This document shows positions 33,001 to 40,660 of a stretch of 46,142 bases of DNA, one piece after another. Origin of the DNA: Tritrichomonas foetus (taxonomy: Eukaryota; Parabasalia; Tritrichomonadida; Tritrichomonadidae). The stretch lies in contig MLAK01000112.1 in assembly GCA_001839685.1 (NCBI GenBank), positions 82,981 through 129,122 of the forward strand. The letters run 5' to 3'. The position numbers and the translations under genes are program-made. Positions within the stretch are counted from its first letter, which is position 1; every line of letters begins with the position of its first letter. Under the pieces are notes generated by a model, which was given only the letters and a program-made list of their open reading frames with translations, ran no database searches and was not told the DNA's origin.

Positions 33001-33300
33001 TATATTTATGGCCTACCAATCGAAGGTGCAAAATGGGATTTTGAAGCCAAATTGTTGACTGAATGCGGACAAAAAGACTTAATTAACTATTTACCAATTT
33101 TGCATCTATCACCAACACAAGATAAAAAGTTATATGATAACGATGATGTGTATGAATGTCCAGTCTTTCGAACACAAAACAGAGGAACAGGAGCACTGGA
33201 CCTACCAAATTATATTATTAGTTTGTTTTTACCAACAGGCAGACAATCACCTGATCATTGGGTTCAGAGGTCTGTTGCGGCTTTTATAACAACAAAATAG
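21058..33300 (+). CDS. Axonemal dynein heavy chain, DNAH1-like (inner arm)
   Basis: An intact, intronless 4,080-residue dynein heavy chain. The N-terminal segment (LPLEMFDDSTYEEF, WAPCSVINYDEENRVFTIEW and a following EDPEKFEKRI stretch) resembles the N-terminus of DNAH1-type inner-arm chains. The motor has AAA1 Walker A GPAGTGKTET at 1418 with Walker B CFDEFNR, AAA2 GGAMGGKTSS at 1699, AAA3 NGPESSKT at 2072, AAA4 GVKSSGRKS at 2417, a coiled-coil stalk at about 2660-2760 and 2880-2965 around a microtubule-binding tip, AAA5/AAA6 and a complete C-terminal cap (YECPVFRTQNRGTG to the end). It hydrolyses ATP to slide axonemal doublets. AAA3 is unusual: Walker A lacks the GxGK core and Walker B reads LLDSIG instead of IDDxNMP. 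The ATG at 21058 follows the 38-bp repeat by 17 bp. Confidence 0.95.
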   Translation: MSETRFSRGKERLILAEQAIQKKRSISRKLGRTLPEETIKIPKIGEWSLADKDSCDLQDSRSKFKVNTRYSTATGGRLDKSRPLSAMAPPCLISPPRVNLSDMVSTEGNTTFPQGTVTTDLTDILKSKYRTLKRPIPPLRPKEEETNQEPQFLPLEMFDDSTYEEFPISELMKNPYAYSKYQEIDGDNYWAPCSVINYDEENRVFTIEWDNGTHKRKKVARFNIRFEQEDPEKFEKRIQAAKKLCTRYENLLRFEARVEQMPTINLPQLSTENMSTFHSRMGMEVKGSYLKMLKELDKEVQIDFQKTNNRLDYKWDIIHNPLIPNREEFMQLFPDPPPIHEYGLIPHQEFNFNALLEHFSDIYLMGTPQIQSGLFTIWGIFQDSTSLTFLTDGFNETIPLDDFISRQYSHLDATTKTFKSSIQETLEGVISSTVSESLANIKPKDKIKYQNMITLTTRMLHTVLMRIVDSTLKRYLSLYSKYLTEQRLKLVPQFSIILQIDENKKISFSPTIDKFKFELTALLSQLESSVNELPIITSPIVEIDTPTVSFEDCVEQITAKRGELDDYLQQLFQVLEDFLDKYRYLETVLGLDPEAYTHDFDPKGLKTLQEYDQQLKEFNKILNVLNSEIEMDYLMTFFHLSCKEFKEKNSQHIRSLIHNFLQQVKSFAMQSIIELKEEFESIQTELQKVPETPEQLAKMKKYLENVYETVKVRNKKMAISSERFQFLEDYHFEITNEEFQLRYKTLQMPLRIATIMDETERTLSVERIRMIRELRANQKKLENDSTTIAEEVVNFSAKYTDLDMTIEAYDQVTELYAKLQTLKSEQEKYNQHEKLFDFEQAQCKPLQKAFEDFAPLHVLWNLANDWTTTSTAWVDTPFPQIRADAMNQFINMSGKKILKLKKDLSEHRDLINNVLGPLQAQIDQLKQRMPLLTKLRHPGIKTKHWEMITNIVGFTVQPSMELTLQNYLDLNLEQWNEQITEIASAAVQEYSLESSLDQMDSDLQTLRFVTVQFRDTPHFILHEIDEIVSTIDDQLVTTQTLLTSPFIGPIKKRAIDRLAYLRLGQETLESWVNCQRSWLYLQPIFSGTSIQQKLFKEARDWNTVDKIWSNTMRSTHNSSSYNDVMHRDQLLPELNQCNELLDSITKGLNMYLETKRLGFPRFFFLSNDELISILSHTKDFSKIQDSMQKLFEYVISINVTDDLEITAMNDAEGECVQLHDYVDGNTAEIEDWLNAFEEEMKNTLKEYTREALAAAPKKKREQWIGDFPAQVILTANQIQWTQQVTTVLKGQKLRGLKLLQSKFIEQLEGLTALARAPISHLLRNVVSCLLIFEVHNRDIISGLIQNVVSDVNAFKWVQQLRYYWEEDTVLVRSINNTYEYSYEYAGNSARLVITPLTDRCYQTLLSAFKQNLSGAPSGPAGTGKTETVRDCAKALGRPCVVYNCSEEVTPEQMSQFFAGLSSSGSWSCFDEFNRINIEVLSVIAQQVRSIQAAIAANAETFQLDARTLKLNVNAAICITMNPGYAGRTELPDNLKALFRPCAMMVPDFQFICEILLFSGGFKTASNLSVKMVALFDLCRKQLSNAHHYDWGMRATKAILSTAAKLKRNDLEADEANLLVNSIRDCTQPRLVSVDLPLFKNIIHDVFPEVVNEKSQPEKLVEKIVESFKALNEQPIEVLIQKTVEYYETTVVRHGIMLVGGAMGGKTSSWKALELAMTNLSKEENSGFQPVHVEHLNPKAISIAKLYGSFNPVTSEWADGVLSQAIRQCSFSEQTELKWIIVDGPVDSLWIESMNSLLDDNKVLCLPNNERIQLGPHVKMVFEVDNLSEASPATVSRCGMVYFDPTALSWTVLADTWADKHKEKYPEVSEYCRGLMDQYLPQMVQFIEVDGKPSMNIGSNFVVMNFLKLLDCFIPLLRKQEEKNVDGGDEVIKVDPLDQKPYFSMFQKCDTDSIPYIEGEQALMIFERAFAFCLVWSFGGILLSESRGIFDKFLKDIMDQNQTRCAFPPKMTVFDYFADFGRGVWLPFTDGSTNINFTIQLPIEQQLIPTQESAANLFLSRLLVNNHTHLLINGPESSKTLSIKTLFNVILDKKKFSCNVLPLANCTTPTNLGKYMMAYMHKHQGAFGPLPNQHLVFLLDSIGSVKPEIYGAQPPLELIRQFFDYGGWFNTAQVEFMNIVNTTLCATMGVPGGGLFDVPQRLLHHFFLLHSPKYPDSSLLDIMNGLFQMQLSRYHPSVKDLIKPAIMSTLSMYDQCVTNLLPIPSKLHYVFSLRNIVRVLKGITLVSHDIMNTDQQFIKVWYHEMMREFYDRFNQTSDRKWFTSLLSEIMNKNFKLTLNQLCPNGPPMFNEFADQSQKYKEVTCTQEQLLATCNATLEENNRDATKPIDIVLFTEAINHLSSLSRIFSMTRGHALLVGVKSSGRKSLARLALHIASFDTFEIAITRTYSFNEWREDLKNLFKQCGEQDLPTGFIITDVQIIMPQQLEDLSNLLINCDIPQMYERDEKDQIRVDMSQNSDLQQEGDLFELFMDRVKRNLHIVLVFSPFGSVFKDSMLSYPALRSETTIDWYMPWSQDALESVGTASLKNSSSDSNNLKSIVSVCVNIHKSVEKYANRFLKETKRFTSVTPSRYFELLNTFNAKLKKKNLENEELINKYSNGVEQIKTTRTQIDEMSQELNRDIPILEKTQGEVEQFLSELNVKSKEVEETRKEVQGKSEIAEAEAKEAAQTNEVAQEQLALAQPILDQAQNAVNKLDKNALVEIKKLHKPSAGMKDTFDAVCIMFDKLPRRVAGEKPGEKVDDYWPEAVSLLNDVQFIKNVQNFKPESLKPENINKLKKYVPVKEELRAEKRKAAQDSFLAVANLYNWVCASFDYWHVYQEILPKKLAAEEAAKKLEATEAILAEAKKHLAEVEATLQALQEKVENMKKQEKELQDKVENTQARLSRAQKILNGLSGETARWSETAENLKNSAQYILGDSLLIAGVLTYMGAFSPSFRTEMLDQWKTFLSKEQIKFTENFTIAQALGNDGTIRDWIVKGLPNDTHSIENALIITQSDQCFPLLIDPQLSGTKWLRSIEGEQLNILRFDQPDFLQRLKGCITFGLHVLITNVGLKLDPLIDPILSRELLNVDGQKRVSLGGEYVPYSDNFRLYISTKYPNPHYSPEICSQVTLINFTTTQDGLTDLLLNNLIEVEREELDKKRIAIMEANAENTQKLREIEKEILQIVSNAGSDILNDDLAIDTLTRAQKTSADIEQQMTASKKTEEQIAQFKENFSVVAKRAALLYFCVSDFSVIDPMYQFSLKWFVSLFRTALSRAEHSNDLHKMVEAFHSSIAMTFYRSVSYSLFSRHKLLFSTLMAIRILFSDHKISGSELAFLLQPVISHDPNPTKILTDEVWGLVASLSLASKTFEGITEHIKQNPQMWENYINSSTPETENVPFPSNLTSFQKLLMVRVFHLQRVREALHIFIEENMGSEFVKPPTLNLTNVFKDSDPLSPLIFIIMPGIDPQDDIISVATTMELDKYFKSYSLGRGRGQGAEELIMDASERGFWVLLQNCHLSLSWMPRLENLLNNLDPAKIHPRFRICLVTMSSPDFPIGILYQGTKLIYEIPKGMRQNVLQIYNGFNQDEYNTSDTSVTEKQLTFHLAFFHAVVLERLQFGSIGWNIPYEFNPSDFYISRRHLKIFLNESNDIPFEALSYVIGELNYGGRVTDRWDRRLLLSLLRRFFSEDINSPNFSFGQRYTAPSFDDSLDNLISTVSSWPYVTTGEDVGLSLNASTITARNEALGIFNSLIEVQPTLVAASDTISEEQFALKLVESLIQQVPQPFNIHNFIKKFNLEDTVSTVLHHEILLYNKLIEVINSSLSLMQKGLKGLIIIDEQLELLNKRLLANKVPEMWLSHSFPSILPLRQYMEDLCMRVEFLDKWVREEKPIIYKLGAFYHPEEFLTAILQVYARKHNVPFDSLAWQTSTVDKEPTEDPSEGIYIYGLPIEGAKWDFEAKLLTECGQKDLINYLPILHLSPTQDKKLYDNDDVYECPVFRTQNRGTGALDLPNYIISLFLPTGRQSPDHWVQRSVAAFITTK

Positions 33301-34065
33301 ATTAAAAATGTTTTCAATTTCACATTTATTTCATTATCATTTTTCATTTTATCTTGAGTTTTCTACTTCCAATATCTAAAATCAATCAAAAAACTGTCAT
33401 AATAGTAAAAAAAAAGAAAGTGTCATTGTGAATTATTACTAATTTAAACTGGAAATTTTTCATGACGATTTTTATTTCGATTGGGATTATTCGCTTAATA
33501 GACTGCTTTCTTTTTACAAACAATAATTAATGCAAATATTGCTACTAAAACGATTACTAAACCAAGAATTAAGAAAAAAGAAAATATAGAAGTATTTTGC
33601 TGGAACTATTAACAAGTCTTGTTACTTGTAAATAGGAGCCTATCAAAGAAAAATTTTACATTAGTATATCCAATTTCACAATTCCAGCTTTTGTAAGTTT
33701 CATTGTTGAAAAACTCATACAATCTAGAGGAATTGGTAGATTTTTCACTAAAATGCCAAAGTTGTCCAATGGGGTTAACGATAAAGGTTTGAGTTTTGAT
33801 ATCGATATGATGATTATACACAATCCTTTAGAATTGTTGCCATTGACATTAAAAATTTAATTCTTTAAGTTGATATTTTAATAAGCTAGATCTGTATAAT
33901 CTAAAATGATATTCTAATTCAAAAATATTAAGGACATAAACATGAGTTTTTATCATCATCATGTTGCAGAAATAATCATAATTCATTAAAAAATTAAAAT
34001 TATTGTCAAGTATTGGTGTTATTTCTAGGAAATTTGTTTTTATTTATAATTTGGGGAAATATTCA
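33301..34065. other. Intergenic region between dynein and STAG-like genes
   Basis: The two flanking genes converge. Apart from the surface-protein remnant at 33495-33827, I see nothing coding. Confidence 0.5.
33495..33827 (-). pseudogene. Broken 3' end of a type I surface-protein gene
   Basis: On the minus strand a frame without an ATG runs from 33827, reads a protein-like stretch (NPIGQLWHFSEKS, YKSWNCEIGYTNV), hits two adjacent stops (TAA TAG, 33606-33611), and in the same frame continues into a membrane helix (FFLILGLVIVLVAIFALIIV) and a CKKKAVY tail ending at 33495. An ectodomain end, helix and short Lys-rich tail are what trichomonad surface proteins end with, so this looks like a decayed gene remnant whose upstream part is gone. 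Further stops lie immediately upstream of 33827. Confidence 0.5.
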
Positions 34066-37000
34066 TTAATGGTAGGTTAGAAAAGATTCATCAGGTTCTT
34101 CAAGAATGAATTCATGATTATCAGCTTCTTCTTCATTTAATTCTCTTTCATTTTCAAATTCACTTCCTGAGGACGGCGATGAAATGTAAATTATTTCCTC
34201 ATCTTTTATTTCTTCATGATGTAAAGAATCTTCTTCGACTGTATTTGATTCATAATCTTCATTTTCACTCACAATATCAGGTTGAAGAAAGCTATTTCTA
34301 GCATGAGTATGATATTGAGTGTGACTTTTGTGTGGGGTTTTTTGATCAATTAGAATCGTTTTTATCATTTTTTGAGTTGGTTTTTGTCCATGAATGATGT
34401 TATCTATAATTTCATTGAACCTTTCGCTGATTTTGTTTTGAATATCTTCTGCTTCTTCTTTTCGGATGTCATAAATGAAAGTTAAAACAACAGGGATCAA
34501 GTTTTCATCTTCATCATCTTCGATCCAATCACGAATGAATTCAAAAACTGAAAATTTTCCGATAAAAAAGCGTGATGTACTCTTTAATTTGGAATTTTCT
34601 ACAATTTTGGCATTTTTAAATGCAAAATAAATCTGATCACCGGAAATTGGCCTTTTGGAATACGATAAAGAAGAGCAAATTTCTTTCCAAAATTCTTTAA
34701 GAGTATTTTGAAGAGTTTCATCGTTGATATATACGAAAAGATTGGCTGTATATTTCAAATCAATTGATCCAACTTTGAATGGAACAAATATCGATTTGAT
34801 AAGTTCTTGTTTCTGAGTTGTAAAATGAAAAACTTCAAAGAAGTGATTTAGCGAATTTTGATGTAATGTTTGGAAGTTTTCGAAAATGAAAGGTGAAAAA
34901 GCTACTAAGTTAGAGAATGCAGAAAAAGCTACTTTTCTTATTTTTTGATTTTCATTCTCCAAAAAATTTTCAAAGAGTGTCAAATATTCACCAAAAACTT
35001 CTTTTGTTTCATCTTTTTCGATCGAATTGGATTCAAGCTCATAATGAATTTTTTTCATATCCCAATTAAAAATCCAGTGCAAGCATTCAATATAGTCTAC
35101 TACCTCTTCTTCCCAATCAAAATCTCCACTTTCTTCTATTTCTCCACTTTCATCAATTTCATCACTTTCAGTATTTATATTATCGGATTCCAAATATATA
35201 TGGTCATTTTCGAAATTTCTTGAATTTTTACTGATTTGATGTAAATCTTTGATATGTTTATTATTTTCAAAATTTTTGGCAGAATGTTGCTTTTGGATGA
35301 GGTTTTGAAACTTTTGGAAAAGAATTTTTCGAACTCGGCCGTTATCTGAGACATCAACAAGCCTTGATGCAGCTACAAACTTGGAAATTGATTCATGTGA
35401 ATTCACAATCTGATTTGATGTTTCAACTGCCAATCTGTTCAATTCTTTTTTTGCATATTCATTGAATTGGTTGCTTCCTTGAGAAAGTTTGTACAGGATA
35501 GAAATTGCTGTTGTACATATTTTTTTGTTATTAAACGATAGGAAAACATCTCGGATTTCGCCCAAAAGTTTATTGAAAAGCTTATCGAGTGAGCAATCAA
35601 AAATTACATCCAAATTGACAAAATTTGCAGTTTCTATCAAATTAAAAAGAGTTTGATCGTCATGTTTATAAGCTTTGATTAAATTTGGTAAGTTATTTAT
35701 CAAAATGTCAGAAATCTTACGAACTTTTTTTTCATAGTCAGCTGTTTTTGTCATATTTTTATTTTCGTACATTTCCATCATATTCTTGGAGCATAAAAGA
35801 AGCAATTTTGATAAAAGCCTGGATTTATCATCAGCAGATTCTACCACCATTTTATTGCATAGTTGCTCCAAATCTTGAAGGACTTTTAGATCAGGAATGA
35901 GTGATGAAACAACATCATTCAAATCATCTTCATCAAAAAGTTCTAAAAATTCCAATAACTTATCTAAATCAAATTCAGCATCAGCGAATTTCTTTTTTAT
36001 GATGAATTTGGCTGCAGATTTTCTAATTTTTTCTGATTCATCCGAAATTAATAAATTTATTATTTGACTTTCATTTTCATCTTCAATATTTTGATCTAGA
36101 AGCAGAGTCAGACAATTTATGGCTTCAACAACTACTTCATTGCTTTTGTCTTTACACATTTCATAAATTCGCGGCAAGTATTGGTCGAAAAATTCCGAGA
36201 GTTGCTCATTATTTTCCGATTTATTCCAATCAACATTTTGGATTATTCTTTGAATTAACAGAAGTGTTTCAAGTCGATTTTGTTGGGATGGATCATTCAA
36301 TGATCTTCCAATATATTTCATTTTTTGTTCATCACAAAATTCTGAAGGAAATACTTGAACTGCATTAGCCAGAGTTTTGATTGCTAGGATTCGAATGTGT
36401 TCATCAATATCTCGAATTCTGAGAATGAGTGAAAGTTGATATAGATTTGAGAGAACGTTGTGAAATATTTGAATATCATTTTCAAAAAGTTGTATTTTTG
36501 AAGCACTGTTAACTTTTTCAGAATTCTTGTGTAATTTTTCTTCTTCGTCTTTTTGGGTCATTATTTTCTCCAAATCGGCTTTTCGTTGCTTTAATGATGA
36601 TAAGAGGACCTCAAATAACGATATCAAGCAGTATGTTGAACTGTACCTAATTATTCGAATTTTGCAATTATTGAATATTGAGAGCCACTCTCGAAACTGT
36701 GAAAAAGCTGCATCTTTAATCACATTGCTTGAAATGATAGCATGACTTACTTCGTTCCAGAAATTCTGCAATTTGCTTCCAGATTTTTCTTTCAGGAAAT
36801 GTAATAATGGTGGATCGAATTTCATCTTTTGTGACTTTGTTTGGAATTCTTCTAGAACCAAATCATAGGAATCGCTTTCGATGTGTCCGTTTGTGATCCC
36901 AATTTTGATTCCCGAAATTTGGAGAATAACAGAAAGAATTTCGCATAACGAACATAATCTGTCCTTTTGTAATTTAAGGAACCACTGATGTATAATCTTG

Positions 37001-37149
37001 TTCCCATCTTTTGCCGAAAAATAGTCGAATAGATTCAAGTGTGAATCTTGTTCAACTTCTAAATCACTTAAATCAGGTGGAGTATCAGTACTATTGGTTT
37101 TCTCTTCAAGAAGCAACTTTGGCTTCTTTGGGTTTGATCGAGTTTTCAT
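34066..37149 (-). CDS. Cohesin subunit SCC3/STAG-like
   Basis: A 1,027-residue protein from the ATG at 37149 (an upstream extension would need a TTG start). It matches the stromalin (STAG/Scc3) layout: an acidic leader with FDYFSAKDG near 43, a helical domain (FWNEVSHAII, REWLSIFNNCKIRIIRYSST), a Lys/Glu-rich coiled region, then the stromalin conservative domain with RIRDIDEHIRILAIKTLANA and MKYIGRSLNDPSQQNR at about 241-290, and HEAT-like repeats after it. Scc3/STAG binds the Scc1/Rad21 kleisin and DNA and is needed for cohesin loading. A very acidic insert (about 635-675) and an acidic tail of about 75 residues are present. It is divergent from the Rictor-like gene (490 bp). TAA is followed directly by TGA, a tandem stop. 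Confidence 0.82.
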   Translation of the reverse strand: MKTRSNPKKPKLLLEEKTNSTDTPPDLSDLEVEQDSHLNLFDYFSAKDGNKIIHQWFLKLQKDRLCSLCEILSVILQISGIKIGITNGHIESDSYDLVLEEFQTKSQKMKFDPPLLHFLKEKSGSKLQNFWNEVSHAIISSNVIKDAAFSQFREWLSIFNNCKIRIIRYSSTYCLISLFEVLLSSLKQRKADLEKIMTQKDEEEKLHKNSEKVNSASKIQLFENDIQIFHNVLSNLYQLSLILRIRDIDEHIRILAIKTLANAVQVFPSEFCDEQKMKYIGRSLNDPSQQNRLETLLLIQRIIQNVDWNKSENNEQLSEFFDQYLPRIYEMCKDKSNEVVVEAINCLTLLLDQNIEDENESQIINLLISDESEKIRKSAAKFIIKKKFADAEFDLDKLLEFLELFDEDDLNDVVSSLIPDLKVLQDLEQLCNKMVVESADDKSRLLSKLLLLCSKNMMEMYENKNMTKTADYEKKVRKISDILINNLPNLIKAYKHDDQTLFNLIETANFVNLDVIFDCSLDKLFNKLLGEIRDVFLSFNNKKICTTAISILYKLSQGSNQFNEYAKKELNRLAVETSNQIVNSHESISKFVAASRLVDVSDNGRVRKILFQKFQNLIQKQHSAKNFENNKHIKDLHQISKNSRNFENDHIYLESDNINTESDEIDESGEIEESGDFDWEEEVVDYIECLHWIFNWDMKKIHYELESNSIEKDETKEVFGEYLTLFENFLENENQKIRKVAFSAFSNLVAFSPFIFENFQTLHQNSLNHFFEVFHFTTQKQELIKSIFVPFKVGSIDLKYTANLFVYINDETLQNTLKEFWKEICSSLSYSKRPISGDQIYFAFKNAKIVENSKLKSTSRFFIGKFSVFEFIRDWIEDDEDENLIPVVLTFIYDIRKEEAEDIQNKISERFNEIIDNIIHGQKPTQKMIKTILIDQKTPHKSHTQYHTHARNSFLQPDIVSENEDYESNTVEEDSLHHEEIKDEEIIYISSPSSGSEFENERELNEEEADNHEFILEEPDESFLTYH

Positions 37150-37639
37150 GAAATGTGGAATTCTCTGATCGATTTGAACTTTGATGTGAACAAAGCTTTT
37201 CAAACTAACATCAATCAACTATTCTGAAGTGTCACTTTTCTTCAAAGTCATGATATTTATTGAAAAAAACAATGATATTTAGAAGATTATTTCATCTTTT
37301 ATATTATGCACATCTTTGCAATACAATATTTACAAGTTTATCAATATTGTGATAAATTTCCGCTGATTGTTCTATTTTATTTACCCTTCTAATAAACATA
37401 ACCTTATCAAAAGTGAATCTAATTATTTCCATGTTTAAGTTATTTTTTCTTTGGAATGCTGAAAATATGAAAAATAAATCTATTTGGTAGTTCTGACAAG
37501 TGAATCTTATTCAAAAAGTTAATCTGACAGTTTAGGACAAATATAAAAAGAAAAAGTTCCGTGTCAAAATAAATAATCGAATTGAGAATTAAAGGCTAAA
37601 AAAATTGGCCACAATTTAACCATCGATTTTTACTCAAGA
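37150..37639. promoter_or_regulatory. Divergent intergenic region (STAG-like and Rictor-like genes)
   Basis: 490 bp of AT-rich DNA separate two oppositely transcribed genes and must hold both promoters. No gene or strong motif stands out; TCACATC lies 38-44 bases before the STAG-like ATG as a weak Inr candidate inside the ATG-less upstream extension. Confidence 0.4.
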
Positions 37640-40600
37640 ATGATTAACTCTCCTTTAGAGCTTAGCTTTAAAGCTGTGGCTCATCCAAAGTTAAATCCAT
37701 CGAACCAATTAACTGCTCTTGAAATGATCGAAAACGACGCAGAAAATATTCCAACCAAAACCCTAAATTTAGATTTCATCGCTCCATATCTCCACCAAAT
37801 CTACACCTCGTCAGACATGCTTATTCGATCGTCCGTCCTGCACTTCATATCGTTTTTTGAAGTGAATTCCGAAGAATCAATTATCGAAAAATATCATTTC
37901 GATAAACTCGTCGTTTTGTCAATTGAACAAAAAGTTCCTGAAATCCCACCAAAAGTAGACGAAGAAAGAATTTCGGCTTTTCGAATTGTTTTAATTCTCA
38001 TCAAGATTCGAAGATATCTACCGATTTCCATTGTCAGATCACTTGTCTCTCTGTACTATACGCCAAAGCACACCATGAAAAACCTGGTTGCGAACTATTT
38101 ATGTGAGGCTGTTTTAATGTGTGATGATTTTCCAACTGTTTCAGAAGTTCCTCAGATTTTGGTTGAAAATCTGGTCGAAACAAACAATCAAAATATTGCA
38201 GATCTTCTAAATTACATTTTTGAGAAACAATATATTTTCATGAAATTCAAACACTTCTCAAATTCAATAGTTAGTCCAATTTCTCAACATTTCAAATCAT
38301 CTACATATATTGAAAATTCATACTGTGCTATAATTCGTCTTCTGCGGACCTGGCCTGGTCTTTTTTCGTTTGGTATAAAAAGTGGTGCTTTAATTGACCT
38401 TATCAGAATTTTGAAACATTCATCAAATTTAATATCACTTTTTACTCAGCTGTTATTTATTGATGGACCAAAAAATTCCGTTGTAGAAGGTTACACAGGA
38501 TTTTTAATTTATTATTTAATTCAAAATGGTTTAATCGAAATTTTAACTGAATTATCACCAAAAAATCTACAAGCAAATCAACTTTTACAGAAACTCACTT
38601 TATTTGCTACACATTCTGGGAAGACACCAACATTACAAGTAAATATGTCAACTACGGAAATTAATGAAAACGAACAAAGCTCGCCTTCACTCCTTAAAAT
38701 TTCACAATGTCTCACAAATTCAAAAGCACCTAATTCAATAAGTTTGTTTGTTTTACCTGAAGATGAACTTCAATGGGATTGGAATGAAATTCGAATGATG
38801 CTGACTGTAGTTCTTGCACATAATGATGGAGAGGCGCAAAGTCAAATGGCTCGAACGTTTTATAATCGACTAATTGACATTTTTAGTGCACCAAGTCTTC
38901 CAAATTTCTCAGCAAATAACTATGTCAGCATTTCTGAGTGTATTTCTGCATTTATTGAATTGTTAATGCCAAAACAATGGGGAAGACAATTATTAATTGA
39001 AAATCAGCAATTTAGTTCTGCAATCCTCATAGCTTTACACGCAATTACTACACAAAAACAAATTAATCAACATCATCCAATTTGGGCTTTTGTTGAATGT
39101 TTTTGTAAAATGATGGTAAGTTCTTTAGGTATTTCAATTTTACAAGAATTAAATATTATTAATCGATTGGATGAATATGGAAATAAATTTTCCGATATTA
39201 AAGCAGCTGTTCGCCTTTTAAAAATGATTGATTTTTACCCTGAATCATCACTTGCGACTGCTTTCTTTCAGAAGTTTTTAAGAAGTTCATCAATTGAAAT
39301 TTCAACAGCAGCTTTAGATGAATTAAGAAATAAAAGTAAAACTACACCCGATTTTGATACCAAATGTCTGAGTAGTTTAATTTTACCTTTTATTCATGAT
39401 ATTTGTAATGGTAAACTTTATAAAGGAAATAATCAACATATTCTTAATGTTTCGTTAAATTTATTATGCGAAATGATGACTGATAATGAAGATTGTAAAT
39501 TAATTGTAGCCAATGTTAAAGGTCTACCCGAAATTATTCAACAAAATTCCCATGAAATGTTTTCCTTACTTTTTAGCAATAGTGAAACGCACCCTTATCT
39601 AAATGTTGATGAGGAAATTAAATATTGGATGGAAGTTGGAATTTATGAATATGTTAAAACCTTTGATAAAGCATCTTATATGACATTTGAAAAGAAATTT
39701 GAAGCACTACCTTCAATTATTTGCTCAGAATCACACGCGTTAATTCCATCACATTTATTTGGTCAATTAGCAAAAACAAAAAGTGGTTATGAAAAACTTT
39801 TAATTGAAATTCCACATTTGCTTGAAATTTGTAAAACCAATTCAATTAAGAAACAGCGTGCTGCATTCTTCGCTTTGGGTCATTTTGGATCAATTGGAAA
39901 TAATGCAACCCCGGAAATTGTTGATGTTTTAATTCAATCTGCTTTAAATAGTAATTCTCATTTACTTATGGGTACTTTAATTACTGTTTTATCGATTATG
40001 AAGCCCAATCCTGCTATTGTTAACTTTTGGAACTCACATGGATTCATTATTTATGATTATGGAACACATTCATGTGTGATTCCAATTGATCAAACCATTG
40101 ATAATCACTTTGGTGAACATGAAAGTGACAAAATTGTTCATAAAGTTTATCCTAAAGCACCAAATCCAACAATCGAAAATATTATTCAACTACAAAATCC
40201 AATTGCCCAAAATCAAGCCAAAAAAGAAATTTATGAGGCTTCCAAATCAAAAGATTTCTTGAAACCAGAAGTTGCATTTTATGCCAACGATATTTTGTCT
40301 TATTTTTCACTTGCTCCTGAGGCAAGAATGTTCATTTTCAACATTTTTAGATCTGTTCCACTGATGAATCTTCCTAATTATCAAATTAATCAAAAAGTAG
40401 CAGCAGAATGTGTTGCAAGAGCAATTGAAACAGCGAATTCCAATCAAATGATGCTCGCTGTCACTCCTTTTACTGAGTTGCCAATTCCAAACATTTCTGC
40501 TTCAGATTTGAATAAGCAAAGACCAAATTGCCTAGTGCCAGAAGTTTACATAAGTGATGCTGACTTTTCGAGGATTGCTGGATTTGATAAAACGAAGTTT

Positions 40601-40660
40601 TATAATCTTGATGAAGATCAACAGTATATTATTAGGAAGAAAATTATGATGAAAACTTAA
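37640..40660 (+). CDS. Rictor-like TORC2 subunit
   Basis: A 1,006-residue all-helical protein that follows the Rictor/Ste16/Pia domain order. The N-terminal domain has ISAFRIVLILIKIRRYLPIS and HTMKNLVANYLCEAVLMCDD (arm-repeat region, about 110-160). The late conserved domain has IPSHLFGQLAKTKSGYEKL (about 700-720), KKQRAAFFALGHFGSIG (about 737-753) and LMGTLITVLSIM, which correspond to the LxGQLxxTxxG, ALxALGxIGS and RGTxxYVLxLI positions of Rictor domains IV-V. Rictor is the defining scaffold of TOR complex 2, which controls AGC kinases and the actin cytoskeleton. At about 1,000 residues it is much shorter than human Rictor (about 1,700), similar to other protists. The ATG at 37640 opens directly into the conserved helical region. 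Confidence 0.82.
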   Translation: MINSPLELSFKAVAHPKLNPSNQLTALEMIENDAENIPTKTLNLDFIAPYLHQIYTSSDMLIRSSVLHFISFFEVNSEESIIEKYHFDKLVVLSIEQKVPEIPPKVDEERISAFRIVLILIKIRRYLPISIVRSLVSLYYTPKHTMKNLVANYLCEAVLMCDDFPTVSEVPQILVENLVETNNQNIADLLNYIFEKQYIFMKFKHFSNSIVSPISQHFKSSTYIENSYCAIIRLLRTWPGLFSFGIKSGALIDLIRILKHSSNLISLFTQLLFIDGPKNSVVEGYTGFLIYYLIQNGLIEILTELSPKNLQANQLLQKLTLFATHSGKTPTLQVNMSTTEINENEQSSPSLLKISQCLTNSKAPNSISLFVLPEDELQWDWNEIRMMLTVVLAHNDGEAQSQMARTFYNRLIDIFSAPSLPNFSANNYVSISECISAFIELLMPKQWGRQLLIENQQFSSAILIALHAITTQKQINQHHPIWAFVECFCKMMVSSLGISILQELNIINRLDEYGNKFSDIKAAVRLLKMIDFYPESSLATAFFQKFLRSSSIEISTAALDELRNKSKTTPDFDTKCLSSLILPFIHDICNGKLYKGNNQHILNVSLNLLCEMMTDNEDCKLIVANVKGLPEIIQQNSHEMFSLLFSNSETHPYLNVDEEIKYWMEVGIYEYVKTFDKASYMTFEKKFEALPSIICSESHALIPSHLFGQLAKTKSGYEKLLIEIPHLLEICKTNSIKKQRAAFFALGHFGSIGNNATPEIVDVLIQSALNSNSHLLMGTLITVLSIMKPNPAIVNFWNSHGFIIYDYGTHSCVIPIDQTIDNHFGEHESDKIVHKVYPKAPNPTIENIIQLQNPIAQNQAKKEIYEASKSKDFLKPEVAFYANDILSYFSLAPEARMFIFNIFRSVPLMNLPNYQINQKVAAECVARAIETANSNQMMLAVTPFTELPIPNISASDLNKQRPNCLVPEVYISDADFSRIAGFDKTKFYNLDEDQQYIIRKKIMMKT

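Noticed and set aside
34945..35223. 92-codon plus-strand frame inside the STAG-like gene
   Set aside because: Phe/Ile-rich antisense of Lys/Glu/Asp codons; typical shadow.
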